Part shown: positions 26,350 to 34,023 of the stretch, piece by piece
Numbering within the stretch: the first letter of the stretch is position 1
Layout: every line of letters starts with the position of its first letter
Assembly (NCBI GenBank): GCA_035459025.1
Contig: DATHYT010000063.1
Location: forward strand, 15,141 to 79,140
DNA length: 64,000 bases
Reading direction: 5' to 3'
Source of the DNA: JAABQT01 sp035459025
GTDB taxonomy: Bacteria > Pseudomonadota > Gammaproteobacteria > Burkholderiales > SG8-39
The notes under the pieces: generated by a model
Database searches by the model: none
What the model was told of the DNA's origin: nothing
Seen by the model: the letters and a program-made list of their open reading frames with translations, nothing else
Position numbers and translations under genes: made by a program

Positions 26350-26407
26350 ACGCCAGAAGCCGCAGCTGCTCTTGGCGTCACGGGGGACAGGCGGACACAG
26401 CGTTGAC

Positions 26408-26502
26408 GCCCACCCCATCGCTCAAACGGAGCGCCAACGGCAGGCCACCAGGCCCGGGCCTGGTGGCCTGCCGTCGTCGCCCGCTTAGCTCGCACGTTAG
26501 AG
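26408..26502 (+). mobile_element. Degenerate attC-like site 2 with a 38-bp perfect palindrome
   Basis: The right end CGCTTAGCTCGCACGTTAGAG resembles the right end of site 1 (GGCTTAGCTCAAACGTTAGGC; shown here only as likeness in GCTTAGCTC and ACGTTAG). The left part CCATCGCTCAAACGG parallels CCATTCGCTCAAGCCG, but the left core reads GCCCACC instead of GCCTAAC. The centre, positions 26437-26474, is a perfect palindrome beginning ACGGCAGGCC and ending GGCCTGCCGT. The site is probably an attC with a decayed left core, or a hybrid of two sites. Confidence 0.6.
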
Positions 26503-26515
26503 ACGGCGGAATCTC

Positions 26516-27079
26516 TTGCAAGCCTTCATCACCTCGGCCTTGGTTGTCGCACTCGCGGAGATGGGCGACAAGACCCAGCTTCTGTCTTTCCTGCTCGCGG
26601 CGAAGTTCAGGCACAGGATGCCGATCATTCTGGGCATTCTTTTCGCGACGCTCGCCAATCATTTCCTCGCGGGCTACGTGGGGGTCTGGCTCGCGAGCCT
26701 TGTGTCCCCCCAAGCGCTGAGATGGATTGTCGCCGTCTCGTTCTTCGCCTTCGGCGCGTGGGCGCTGAAGCCCGACAAGCTGGAGGACCGAAAGCTCGGA
26801 GGCGCCGGCGTGTTTGTGACGACACTCATCGCCTTCTTTCTGGTTGAAATGGGCGACAAGACCCAACTCGCCACGGTGGCGCTGGCGGCCCATTACGATG
26901 CGCTCGTCCCGGTGGTTGTCGGGACGACGCTGGGCATGATGATTGCGAACGTGCCGGCTGTCTGGATCGGCGAAGCGCTCGCCCATCGGGTGAATATGAC
27001 GGTGATGCGGTGGGTGGCTGCGGCGCTGTTCGCTCTACTCGGCGTCATCGTCTTGATTGCGCCGACTCCGGCTGCGTAG
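26516..27079 (+). CDS. TMEM165/GDT1 family divalent cation transporter, cassette 3
   Basis: 187-residue membrane protein with six predicted helices in two homologous halves. Each half carries the family signature: EMGDKTQL at about residues 15-22 and EMGDKTQLATVAL at about 110-122. Bacterial members (UPF0016) export Mn2+ or exchange Ca2+/Mn2+ for protons. It starts at TTG, 14 bases after the attC crossover core, the spacing typical of cassette genes. No attC follows it, so the array is truncated on the right or the gene is the old chromosomal neighbour. The stop lies 20 bp from the convergent ThDP-enzyme stop. Confidence 0.85.
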   Translation: MQAFITSALVVALAEMGDKTQLLSFLLAAKFRHRMPIILGILFATLANHFLAGYVGVWLASLVSPQALRWIVAVSFFAFGAWALKPDKLEDRKLGGAGVFVTTLIAFFLVEMGDKTQLATVALAAHYDALVPVVVGTTLGMMIANVPAVWIGEALAHRVNMTVMRWVAAALFALLGVIVLIAPTPAA

Positions 27080-27098
27080 CGCGGCTGCGCCCAGACCC

Positions 27099-28802
27099 CT
27101 ACGCCACCCACTCCGACACGGGCGCCTTCGCCTCCTGCAGCGGCTGGCACGCCACGTCCACCAGCGTAGGCCCGTCGAACGCGACCGCCTCCTTCAGCGC
27201 CGCACCCAGCTGCGCCGGATCCTCGACGCTCCAGCTCTTCACCCCGAACGCCTGCGCCACCTTGGCGTGGTCGGTCACGCCGAAATCGACCGAGAAGTAC
27301 CGCTGCCCGTAGCCGGTCTTCTGCCCGGCCTTGATCCAGCCATAGACCGCGTTGCGGATCACGACCAAAGTGATGGGCAGCTTGTAGCGAACCAGAGTCT
27401 CCAGCTCCCCCGCGCACATGCCGAACGAGCCGTCGCCCATCACGGCGACGGTCTTCACCGACGGCCGCGCGAAGTGCGCGCCCACCGCCGCCGCCATCGA
27501 ATAGCCGAGCGCGCCGTGCGCCCGGTTTGAAAACAGCGTGCGCCCGGCTTTGCGCACCGGGTAGTAGGCCGACAAGTAGGGACAGGGCGTCCCGGGATCG
27601 GCGACGACGATCGCGTCCGCATCCAGGACCTGCGACAGCGCCTGCACTACCCGCTCCGGCTTGATCGGGCGCTCGCCGGAAGACGCCAGGGCCTCGAATT
27701 TCGCGAGCTTCGCCGCCTTGGCCTTTGCCACCGCCTCGGCTTCCAACGGCCGGCGCAGGTCGTCGAGCGCCGCATTCAGGGCCGCGAGCGCGAGCCGCGC
27801 ATCGGCGACCAGCGGCACGTCGGCCACGTAATTGGCGCCGATGGTCTGCGCATCGACGTCGATGTGGAGGATCTTCGCCTTTCCCGGCACCGGATGCCGC
27901 CAGCGCTCGGTGGTCACCGACCCTGCGCGGCAGCCCACGAAAACCACCAGGTCGGCCGTATCGACGATGGCGCGCGTTTCCGGCGTGCCGCCGTTGGACC
28001 CGACCACCCCGACCGCCAGCTCGTGCTCCTCGGAGATCGAGCCCTGGCCGCTGATGGTGGTCGCCACCGGCGCGGACAGCCGCATGGCGAGCTCCAGAAG
28101 CTCTTCCTGGGCGCCCGAGATCACCGGGCCGCCGCCGCAAATGAACACGGGCCGCTTCGCCGCGCGCAGCAGCTTCGCCGCGAGCTCGACGTGAAACGGG
28201 TCGGGCGCGATGCGCCGCGACGGATACGACCCCAGGGACGGATCGGCCCAGACGTCGCCCCGCTCCACCGGTGCGTTCTGCACGTCGAACGGCAGGGCGA
28301 TGTGCGCCGCCCCCGGCCGCCCCGTGGTCATGGCGTTGAAGGCGGCGCGGAACACGCGCGGGATGTCCGCCGCACGGTCCAGCACCGCATTCCACTTGGT
28401 CAAGGGCCGCATCAGCGCCTTCTGGTCGAGCTCGGTCAGCGTGAAGCGCCCGCGCGAGGACACCGACACGTCGGTGTTGATGCCGAGAACCGGCACCGAG
28501 GACTCGTTGGCTTCCACGAGCCCGGGCAGGAGGTACGTCGCCCCGCCGCCCGAGGGCCCTTCGCACACGCCGACCTTCCCCGAAACGCGCGCATAGCCGT
28601 CGGCCATGTAGGCCGCGTGGCGCTCGTCGCGCGTCAGCACGTGCTTCATCCCATGGGGCAGCCGCGCCAGCGCGTCATACAAAGGCAGGCTGGTGTCGCC
28701 GCACAGGCCGAAAATCACTTCGACGCCGTGGACGTTCAACATCACCGCCACGGCCTCGGCGCCGGTCAGCGTCGCGGCGCCCGCGTCGATTGTCTTGTTC
28801 AT
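27099..28802 (-). CDS. Thiamine diphosphate-dependent enzyme (acetolactate synthase-like)
   Basis: 567-residue ThDP enzyme of the acetohydroxyacid synthase/decarboxylase superfamily. The catalytic glutamate is Glu60 in LTRDERHAAYMADGYARV. The middle domain has FICGGGPVISG and VFVGCRAGS, and the ThDP/Mg site is GDGSFGMCAGELETL followed by VVIRNAVYGWI. Residues before the chosen ATG (MNKTIDAGAATLTG) were dropped because the intergenic copy at 30.8 kb starts at the same place. The substrate is unknown; the set of active-site neighbours does not fix acetolactate synthase, and no small regulatory subunit is present. It was originally one half of a divergent pair with a VOC gene; see the remnants nearby. 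Confidence 0.88.
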   Translation of the reverse strand: MNKTIDAGAATLTGAEAVAVMLNVHGVEVIFGLCGDTSLPLYDALARLPHGMKHVLTRDERHAAYMADGYARVSGKVGVCEGPSGGGATYLLPGLVEANESSVPVLGINTDVSVSSRGRFTLTELDQKALMRPLTKWNAVLDRAADIPRVFRAAFNAMTTGRPGAAHIALPFDVQNAPVERGDVWADPSLGSYPSRRIAPDPFHVELAAKLLRAAKRPVFICGGGPVISGAQEELLELAMRLSAPVATTISGQGSISEEHELAVGVVGSNGGTPETRAIVDTADLVVFVGCRAGSVTTERWRHPVPGKAKILHIDVDAQTIGANYVADVPLVADARLALAALNAALDDLRRPLEAEAVAKAKAAKLAKFEALASSGERPIKPERVVQALSQVLDADAIVVADPGTPCPYLSAYYPVRKAGRTLFSNRAHGALGYSMAAAVGAHFARPSVKTVAVMGDGSFGMCAGELETLVRYKLPITLVVIRNAVYGWIKAGQKTGYGQRYFSVDFGVTDHAKVAQAFGVKSWSVEDPAQLGAALKEAVAFDGPTLVDVACQPLQEAKAPVSEWVA

Positions 28803-28821
28803 GCAGTAATGGTAGCGCGCC

Positions 28822-28896
28822 ATGCGCGTTGCCGACTGCCAGCGCCCGCCGCAGCGGCGAGCGCATGGCCGAGCGCGGCGGGCTGCGTGGCTATGA
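28822..28896 (+). pseudogene. Remnant of a VOC-family gene (copy A of the duplicated junction)
   Basis: The first codons read MRVADCQRPPQ, almost the same as MRIADRQRPPP at the start of the intact VOC gene at 30844. The preceding bases TAGCGCGCC are identical, and the distance to the divergent ThDP start is 19 bp in both places. After about 11 codons the likeness ends and a stop follows 25 codons from the ATG. The rest of the VOC gene is absent here. Interpreted as a decayed duplicate. Confidence 0.7.
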
Positions 28897-30711
28897 TCGG
28901 CCCTGCGGAGATTGCTGCAGAGCGCACGCCTGATTCATACCTAATGCACAAGCCATGCCCAGCTGTTCCGCCGCCTCCCTCTGGTAGCCGCTGTCGAGAA
29001 GATACTGTCCGAACTGGAAGCGGATGTTGGCGGATCGCGGATCCAATTGCACTGCCGCGCGCAAATCCTTTAACGCAGCCAGCGAACTTCCCGACTGCCA
29101 TTGCAACATTCCGCGGCGGGCAAGCGCGTAGGCGGCCATCTGCGCGAGCCCGTTCTTGCGCGCGAGCGCGTGCCCGCGCGTGAAATCGGCCATCGCCTCC
29201 TCGCGACGTCCCAGCGCTGCGTGGACGTTGCCGCGATTGACGAGCGCCGACGCATAGTCTGGATACAAGTGCAGCGCCCGGTTCAGGTCCGCGAGCGCCT
29301 CGGGCCATCTCTGCGCGCTTCCGTGCATGGCACCTCTGTTGGCGAACGCACGCCACGCTCCGGGCAGAGATTCGTCTGATTGCTTTGCTACCGCATCGTT
29401 CCAGAGCGCGAACTCGCTGCTGAAGCTCGTCAGCCGGCCGGTCGCGCCCAGCGCCAGCAGCAGCACTGCCGCCGCGGCGAGCGCGAAGCGCACCACGCGG
29501 CCCGGGGCGTACGCGGCGACGGCCGGCACGAGGGCGCATCCGGTCATCCAGAGGTAGCTGCGGTACAGGACGAACGGTTCCTGAATGCGCACGACGGTGA
29601 ACTCGACGCAGAACAGAAGCCACGGGAACATCAGACCCAGCGCGGCCGCAGCCGCCAGTCCGCCGCGCCGCACCAGAAGCCAGCATACGACGGGATACGC
29701 CGCAAAGGCGGCCATCCCCGCGACTCCGCCCAGTCCGGCGAATACCGTGGCGAAGGGCCGACGCAAATCCACCGCAAGCCATTGCGGCAGAGGAAGCAGC
29801 CAGATCTTCAGATAATCGAAGAACAATCCTGCTTGCGTCTGGATGCTCAGAAGATGGGCGTTGTCGACGTCGACGCGGGTTCCGCCTCTGGCCAGATGCT
29901 CGAAGTATCTCATCGCGGCGGGTTCGTACGGAGCGCCGAGCAGTCCTTTCACGCGCAGGGTCACGAACAGGGCGATCAATCCGTAAGCGACGAACAGCGC
30001 CGCAAGCTCGCCCTTTGCGCGCCTCGCCGCAGGTCCTGCCAGAATCACGATGAGCGCCGCCACCGCAGGAAGCGCGACGGCGTGCTCCTTGGAGAACACC
30101 GCCAGAAGAAAAAACAACGCACTGCACGCCAGTGACCAGCGGCGTCTCTCGATGACCCCATGCGCGAGAGCGATGAGCGACAGCAGCGAAAACCACGCCG
30201 CCATCGCGATCGAGCGCTCGACCAGGTATCCCACGCCGTACACGGCAACGGGGTGGGCGACAAACCAGAGCGCGCCGATCAGCGCGGCGTCGTTTGCCCT
30301 GCGAAGCGGGCGTTCGCCGCCGGCCATCCGCAGCACGATTCCGAGGAAATGATACAGGGCGATGCCGACGCAGGCATGGATCAGGAGGTTGCCTAGCCGG
30401 AACCACGGAATGTCGAGCCCGACCAGGGCATAGGTCCAGCCGAAGCTTCCGTAGGAGATCCAGCGCAGGGACCAGCCCAGCACCGGGGAGGTGCCCGCGG
30501 CCTGCGCGAGCAGGTCCGGGGTAAAAAATCCCAGATCGTCAAAGACCGGCGGGTTGTTGAGAAACGGCGCGTATATTGCCGCGCTCACGAGCAGCAGCAG
30601 GAACCACGCGACCACATGACCGGACATGGTGCGCCAGAAAGAGACGCCAACCTCCGTTGCGCCGCTCGCAGCCTGCATGACTGGGATCACTCGGCTACGG
30701 CGCCACGGCAT
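28891..30711 (-). CDS. Polytopic GT-C-type membrane protein with C-terminal TPR repeats
   Basis: 606 residues. About ten hydrophobic helices fill residues 30-430; the first external loop contains PVFDDLGFF, an acidic pair where GT-C glycosyltransferases keep their catalytic aspartates, and ALWFVAHPVAVYGVGYLVER resembles the HPVHTEAV segment of TMTC-like proteins. The last 150 residues hold TPR units (for example EALADLNRALHLYPDYASALVN, shown in part, and ALKDLRAAVQLDPRSANIRF). Probably a lipid-linked-sugar transferase or a related envelope protein. Alternative starts at residues 12 and 29 cannot be excluded. GC is slightly lower than in flanking genes. It separates two copies of the same gene-pair junction, so it may have arrived with a rearrangement. 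Confidence 0.75.
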   Translation of the reverse strand: MPWRRSRVIPVMQAASGATEVGVSFWRTMSGHVVAWFLLLLVSAAIYAPFLNNPPVFDDLGFFTPDLLAQAAGTSPVLGWSLRWISYGSFGWTYALVGLDIPWFRLGNLLIHACVGIALYHFLGIVLRMAGGERPLRRANDAALIGALWFVAHPVAVYGVGYLVERSIAMAAWFSLLSLIALAHGVIERRRWSLACSALFFLLAVFSKEHAVALPAVAALIVILAGPAARRAKGELAALFVAYGLIALFVTLRVKGLLGAPYEPAAMRYFEHLARGGTRVDVDNAHLLSIQTQAGLFFDYLKIWLLPLPQWLAVDLRRPFATVFAGLGGVAGMAAFAAYPVVCWLLVRRGGLAAAAALGLMFPWLLFCVEFTVVRIQEPFVLYRSYLWMTGCALVPAVAAYAPGRVVRFALAAAAVLLLALGATGRLTSFSSEFALWNDAVAKQSDESLPGAWRAFANRGAMHGSAQRWPEALADLNRALHLYPDYASALVNRGNVHAALGRREEAMADFTRGHALARKNGLAQMAAYALARRGMLQWQSGSSLAALKDLRAAVQLDPRSANIRFQFGQYLLDSGYQREAAEQLGMACALGMNQACALQQSPQGRS

Positions 30712-30716
30712 GATCG

Positions 30717-30824
30717 CTAAGCCACCCGCTCGGGCACGAGCGCGCGCGCATCGCGCAGCGGCTGACGCACCAACGCAGGGACGCCCGGCAGTGTCGCCGC
30801 ACCGGCTTCGATCGGCGTGTGCAT
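30717..30824 (-). pseudogene. Internally deleted remnant of the ThDP-dependent enzyme gene (copy B)
   Basis: A 35-codon frame starts MHTPIEAGAATLPG, matching the start of the intact ThDP enzyme (MNKTIDAGAATLTG), and ends QPLRDARALVPERVA, matching that enzyme's C-terminus (QPLQEAKAPVSEWVA), including the stop position. About 530 codons between the two ends are missing. The start lies 19 bp from the divergent VOC start, exactly as in copy A. It is therefore a second copy of the gene reduced to its two ends by an in-frame deletion. Confidence 0.8.
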
Positions 30825-30827
30825 GCG

Positions 30828-30836
30828 GTTATATTA
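30828..30836. promoter_or_regulatory. Symmetric -10 core in a 19-bp divergent junction (VOC gene / ThDP remnant)
   Basis: GTTATATTA lies in the middle of the 19 bp between two divergent ATGs. It gives TATATT on the plus strand, 8 bases before the VOC ATG, and TAATAT or TATAAC on the minus strand, close to the remnant ATG. There is no room for a leader with a ribosome site on either side. At copy A the same spot reads TAATGGTA and the symmetry is lost. Confidence 0.45.
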
Positions 30837-30843
30837 GCGCGCC

Positions 30844-31701
30844 ATGCGCATCGCCGACCGCCAGCGCCCGCCGCCGGGGCAGCTCTACCTCGATCACGTT
30901 TCGCATTTCGTGCCCGATCTCGACAAGGCGGGCGCGCTGCTGGAAGCGCTGGGCTTTGCCGTCACGCCGCTCTCGGTGCAGGTGACGCAGCAAGGGCCTG
31001 CGGGCACGTCGAACCGCTGCGTAATGCTCGCCGACGGCTACCTCGAGTTCCTCATGCCGACGGCCGACACGCCGAATGCGCGGCGCCTGAAGAAATCCAT
31101 GCGCCGCTACCGCGGCGTGCACCTCGTGTGCTTCGGCACGCCCGCCGCCGAACAAGAACATCAGCGACTTGCGGCCCACGGTTTCGCGCCGCAACCGATC
31201 GTGCACCTGAAGCGCAGGGTGGAGCGCGGGCTCAGGGCGCGCTTTTCCGTCGTGCGCGCCGCGCCCGGGAAGATGCCGGAAGGGCGCGTGCAGTACGTCC
31301 AGCACCTCGCGCCCGCGGTGATCTGGCGGCCGCAGCACCTGCGGCACGCGAACGGCGTGCTCGGCCTCGCTGCCGCTTACGTCGTCGCCGCGAACCCGGT
31401 GCGCGCCGCCGCGCGCTGGGCGCGCTTCATGGGCGGCCTGCCGCGGCGCGAAGGCAGGCTCGTCTCGCTCGACACCGACCGCGGCAAGGTGCTGATCGGC
31501 ACGCGCGCGCAGCTCAAAGCGCTCCTTGGGGCCGCGCCGCGCTCGCCGGGCATCGCCGGCTATGCCCTCGCCTGCCGCGATCCGAAGGCGTTTGCGCGCC
31601 GCTGCGCGCAGGCCGGCCTGAAGGTAAACCGCCACCTTGCCGTCGCACTCCCGCGCGCGCTCGGCGGCGCGTGGCGCCTCGTCCCCATGGAGAAACGATG
31701 A
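30844..31701 (+). CDS. VOC family protein with glyoxalase-like domain (Glyoxalase_3 type)
   Basis: 285-residue protein of the vicinal oxygen chelate superfamily. The N-terminal module starts LYLDHVSHFVPDLDKAG (His is a probable metal ligand) and contains SNRCVMLADGYLEFLMP; a second module begins VLGLAAAYVVAANP. The arrangement fits the glyoxalase-like domain often found with amidases and hydrolases. Its stop overlaps the start of the amidase gene as ATGA. It probably assists in breakdown of a small organic acid, but no substrate can be named. The start is fixed by the duplicate junction near 28.8 kb. Confidence 0.8.
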   Translation: MRIADRQRPPPGQLYLDHVSHFVPDLDKAGALLEALGFAVTPLSVQVTQQGPAGTSNRCVMLADGYLEFLMPTADTPNARRLKKSMRRYRGVHLVCFGTPAAEQEHQRLAAHGFAPQPIVHLKRRVERGLRARFSVVRAAPGKMPEGRVQYVQHLAPAVIWRPQHLRHANGVLGLAAAYVVAANPVRAAARWARFMGGLPRREGRLVSLDTDRGKVLIGTRAQLKALLGAAPRSPGIAGYALACRDPKAFARRCAQAGLKVNRHLAVALPRALGGAWRLVPMEKR

Positions 31702-33092
31702 AGACCGACCTCTGCGCCCTTTCCGCCACCGAGCTGCTCGCCGCGTATCGCGCGAAGACGATCTCTCCCGTCGACGCGACGCGCGCTGCGCTCGAGCGCA
31801 TCGCCAAGCTCAACCCGGTGCTCAATTGTTTTAACCTGGTGGACGAGAAAGGCGCGCTCGCCGCGGCACGCGAGAGCGAGGCGCGCTGGAAGAAGGGTGC
31901 GCCCAGGGGTCTGCTCGACGGCGTGCCGACCTCGATCAAAGATATCCTGCTGACGAAGGGCTGGCCGACGCTGCGCGGCTCGAAGACCGTCGACCCGAAA
32001 GGTCCCTGGAACGATGACGCGCCGGCGGTGGCGCGCCTCCGGGAGCACGGGGCGGTGCTCCTCGGCAAGACGACGACGCCCGAGTTCGGCTGGAAAGGTG
32101 TCACCGACAGCCCGCTCACCGGCATTACGCGCAAGCCCTGGGACCCGACGAAGACGCCGGGCGGCTCGTCCGGGGGCAGCGCCGCCGCGGTGGCGTCCGG
32201 CATGGGCGCGCTCACCGTGGGGACCGACGGCGGCGGCTCGATCCGCATCCCGTGCGCGTTCACGGGCCTGTTCGGCCTCAAGCCCTCATTCGGCCGCGTG
32301 CCCGCCTGGCCGCTTTCGCCCTTCGGCACCGTCGCGCACCTTGGGCCGATGACGCGCACGGTAGCGGACGCGGCGCTGATGCTGAACGTGCTCGCGCTCC
32401 CCGATGCGCGCGACTGGCACGCCCTTCCCTACGACGGGCGCGACTATCGCGTCGGGCTGGAGGACGGCGTGCGCGGGCTGCGCATCGCCTACTCGCCGGC
32501 GCTCGGCTACGCCAGGGTGGACCCGGAGATCGCCGCGCTGGTGAAGAAGGCGGCGCAGGCCTTCGCCGGGCTCGGCGCGCACGTCGAGGAGGTCGATCCC
32601 GGATTCGAGGACGCGCAGCCGCTCTTCACGCTGCACTGGTTCCCGGGCGCCGCCTACGTCGTGGCCAACATCCCCGAAGCCAAGCGCAAGCTCATGGACC
32701 CCGGGCTGCTGGAAGTGGCGCGCGACGGCGCGAAGTTCAGCGTGCGCGAGATCCAGGACGCGGCGCTCAAGCGCGGCGCGCTCGGCGTGCTGATGAACCA
32801 GTTCCACGAGAACTACGACCTGCTGCTCACGCCGGCGCTGCCGCTCGCGGCGTTCGAAGCCGGCATGGAGATGGCGGACATCATGAAGCAGCGGCGCTGG
32901 ACCGACTGGACCCCGTTCTCGTACCCCTTCAACCTCACCCAGCAACCGGCGTGCTCGGTGCCCTGCGGGTTGACGAAGGCGGGACTGCCGGCGGGATTGC
33001 AGATCGTCGGTCCGAAGCACGCCGACGCGCTCGTGCTGCGCGCGGCGCGCGCCTACGAGGCGACGCGCGAATTCAGCATGCCACCTCTGTAA
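31698..33092 (+). CDS. Amidase signature family hydrolase
   Basis: 464-residue amidase. The Ser-cisSer-Lys triad is complete: Lys in GVPTSIKDILL (about residue 80), cis-Ser in KTPGGSSGGSAAAVASG, and the nucleophile in VGTDGGGSIRIP. The end of the protein, SVPCGLTKAGLPAGLQIVGP, is standard. Such enzymes hydrolyse amides, including aryl and acyl amides; bacteria use them as amidases, GatA-like subunits or catabolic enzymes. No gatB/gatC is present, so a catabolic role is likelier. The ATG overlaps the VOC stop. The stop TAA lies at the edge of an inverted repeat. Confidence 0.92.
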   Translation: MKTDLCALSATELLAAYRAKTISPVDATRAALERIAKLNPVLNCFNLVDEKGALAAARESEARWKKGAPRGLLDGVPTSIKDILLTKGWPTLRGSKTVDPKGPWNDDAPAVARLREHGAVLLGKTTTPEFGWKGVTDSPLTGITRKPWDPTKTPGGSSGGSAAAVASGMGALTVGTDGGGSIRIPCAFTGLFGLKPSFGRVPAWPLSPFGTVAHLGPMTRTVADAALMLNVLALPDARDWHALPYDGRDYRVGLEDGVRGLRIAYSPALGYARVDPEIAALVKKAAQAFAGLGAHVEEVDPGFEDAQPLFTLHWFPGAAYVVANIPEAKRKLMDPGLLEVARDGAKFSVREIQDAALKRGALGVLMNQFHENYDLLLTPALPLAAFEAGMEMADIMKQRRWTDWTPFSYPFNLTQQPACSVPCGLTKAGLPAGLQIVGPKHADALVLRAARAYEATREFSMPPL

Positions 33093-33093
33093 A

Positions 33094-33149
33094 AAATGGG
33101 GACAGACCTCATTTTCCGCATATCGAAATAATGAGGTCTGTCCCCATTT
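33094..33149. repeat. GGGACAGACC inverted repeat, locus 1
   Basis: Two perfect 20-bp arms, AAATGGGGACAGACCTCATT and its inverse complement, are separated by 16 bp. The element lies between two convergent genes. The right arm with the next base supplies the TAA stop of the minus-strand amidohydrolase, and the left arm starts directly after the TAA of the amidase. The same arm recurs at three other places in the window. The arrangement resembles REP-like elements associated with REP-associated tyrosine transposases, none of which is present here. It could also form a bidirectional transcription terminator. Confidence 0.8.
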
Positions 33150-34023
33150 ACAGCCGGTAGAAGCGCGCTGCGTTGTCGTGGAACAGTGCGCGGCGCTCCG
33201 CGGGCGTGAACACCTGCGCCACGCGCTTGTAGTCGTCGAACATGTGGCGGAACGTCACGCGTAATCCGTCCACCGGGAAGTTCGAGGCGAACATGCAGCG
33301 CTCGACGCCGAAGACCTCGATCGCCTCGAGCAGCACGCGCCGGTTGCTCTCGTAATCCCACGGCGCGTCGGGCAGGCACAGGCAAGACAGCTTGCAGTAA
33401 CAGTGCGGGCTCGCCGCGAGCGCGCGCATGCCGCGCCGCCAAAGCTCGAGCCCGCGCGGGCTGCGGTCCCAGGGGAATCCGGTGTGGTTGAGCACGACCG
33501 GGATGCCCGGATGCGCCCGCACCACCACCGCCGCCTCCTCCAGCTCCCAGGTCTTCACGCGCAGGTCCCACGAAAGCTTGTGGCGCTCGAGCAGCGCGTA
33601 GCCCGCGAGCCATGCCTTCTCGCGCATCATGCCGTCGCGAAACGGTTTCGAGCGGATGCCGCGCACGAGGGGAAACGACGCCTGGCGTTCGAGGACCTCC
33701 GCGGCGTTCGGCGTGTGGAACCAGGCGTGGCCGACGATGGCATGCGGCATGCCGTATTTCGCATTCAGAGCGGTGAGCCACTCAGTCTCGGCGACCTGCT
33801 GCTCGCGCGAGCACTCGGCTTCGACATGCACGGTCTTCACCACCTCGTGCCCGGCGGCGTCGCGCCGGTAGTCCTGCGGCAGATAGTCGCGCTTCAGCTT
33901 CGCGTAGTCGCCGAGGAAGAACTCGTGCGGCTCGGGATCCTGCAGCCACGGGTAGGCGAGCGGCCCGCGGGAGAGGTCCCACAGGTGGTGGTGCGCGTCG
34001 ACGATCGGCAGGGCGTCGCTCAG
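33148..34023 (-). CDS. Amidohydrolase family protein, probable CTG start
   Basis: 291 residues with the amidohydro_2 layout. The N-terminal metal motif VDAHHHLWDL is followed by PWLQDPE, a pattern of L-rhamnono-lactonase/LigI-like hydrolases; later ligands sit in VVLNHTGFPWDR and MFASNFPVDG. The frame has no ATG, GTG or TTG before this motif; the first usable one (GTG at 33843) would delete 60 residues and the metal site. A CTG overlaps the stop of the ankyrin gene as CTGA, the same coupling as the ATGA overlaps elsewhere, with GGAGAAGG upstream. I therefore assign CTG as start. The stop TAA is provided by a repeat arm. Confidence 0.8.
   Translation of the reverse strand: MSDALPIVDAHHHLWDLSRGPLAYPWLQDPEPHEFFLGDYAKLKRDYLPQDYRRDAAGHEVVKTVHVEAECSREQQVAETEWLTALNAKYGMPHAIVGHAWFHTPNAAEVLERQASFPLVRGIRSKPFRDGMMREKAWLAGYALLERHKLSWDLRVKTWELEEAAVVVRAHPGIPVVLNHTGFPWDRSPRGLELWRRGMRALAASPHCYCKLSCLCLPDAPWDYESNRRVLLEAIEVFGVERCMFASNFPVDGLRVTFRHMFDDYKRVAQVFTPAERRALFHDNAARFYRL

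Larger units (their letters stand above)
25341..27079 (+). mobile_element. Integron-type gene-cassette patch without integrase (CALIN-like)
   Basis: Three small plus-strand genes (GFA-family, GYD-domain, GDT1-family) are separated by one clear and one degenerate attC site. The first two have visibly lower GC (about 53% in a sampled 60 bp) than the surrounding 70%. No integrase gene or attI is present in the window. The left edge truncates a PhyH gene; the right edge lies within 20 bp of the ThDP enzyme stop. Clusters of attC lacking an integrase are a known chromosomal form. The exact borders are inferred. Confidence 0.65.

Noticed and set aside
27080..27098. A third attC site after the GDT1-family gene
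   Set aside because: Only about 20 bp separate it from the convergent ThDP gene and no GTTRRRY core or inverted pair is present.
33094..33149. The inverted repeats as plain intrinsic terminators only
   Set aside because: The same arm occurs singly at 49.6 and 61.5 kb where no hairpin can form, and the sequence is conserved base by base, so it is a repeat family; terminator function at the paired loci remains possible.
33148..33843. Amidohydrolase as a truncated or frameshifted pseudogene
   Set aside because: Translation upstream in the same frame restores the metal motif and ends at a CTG coupled to the previous stop, so an intact gene with an unusual start is the simpler reading.
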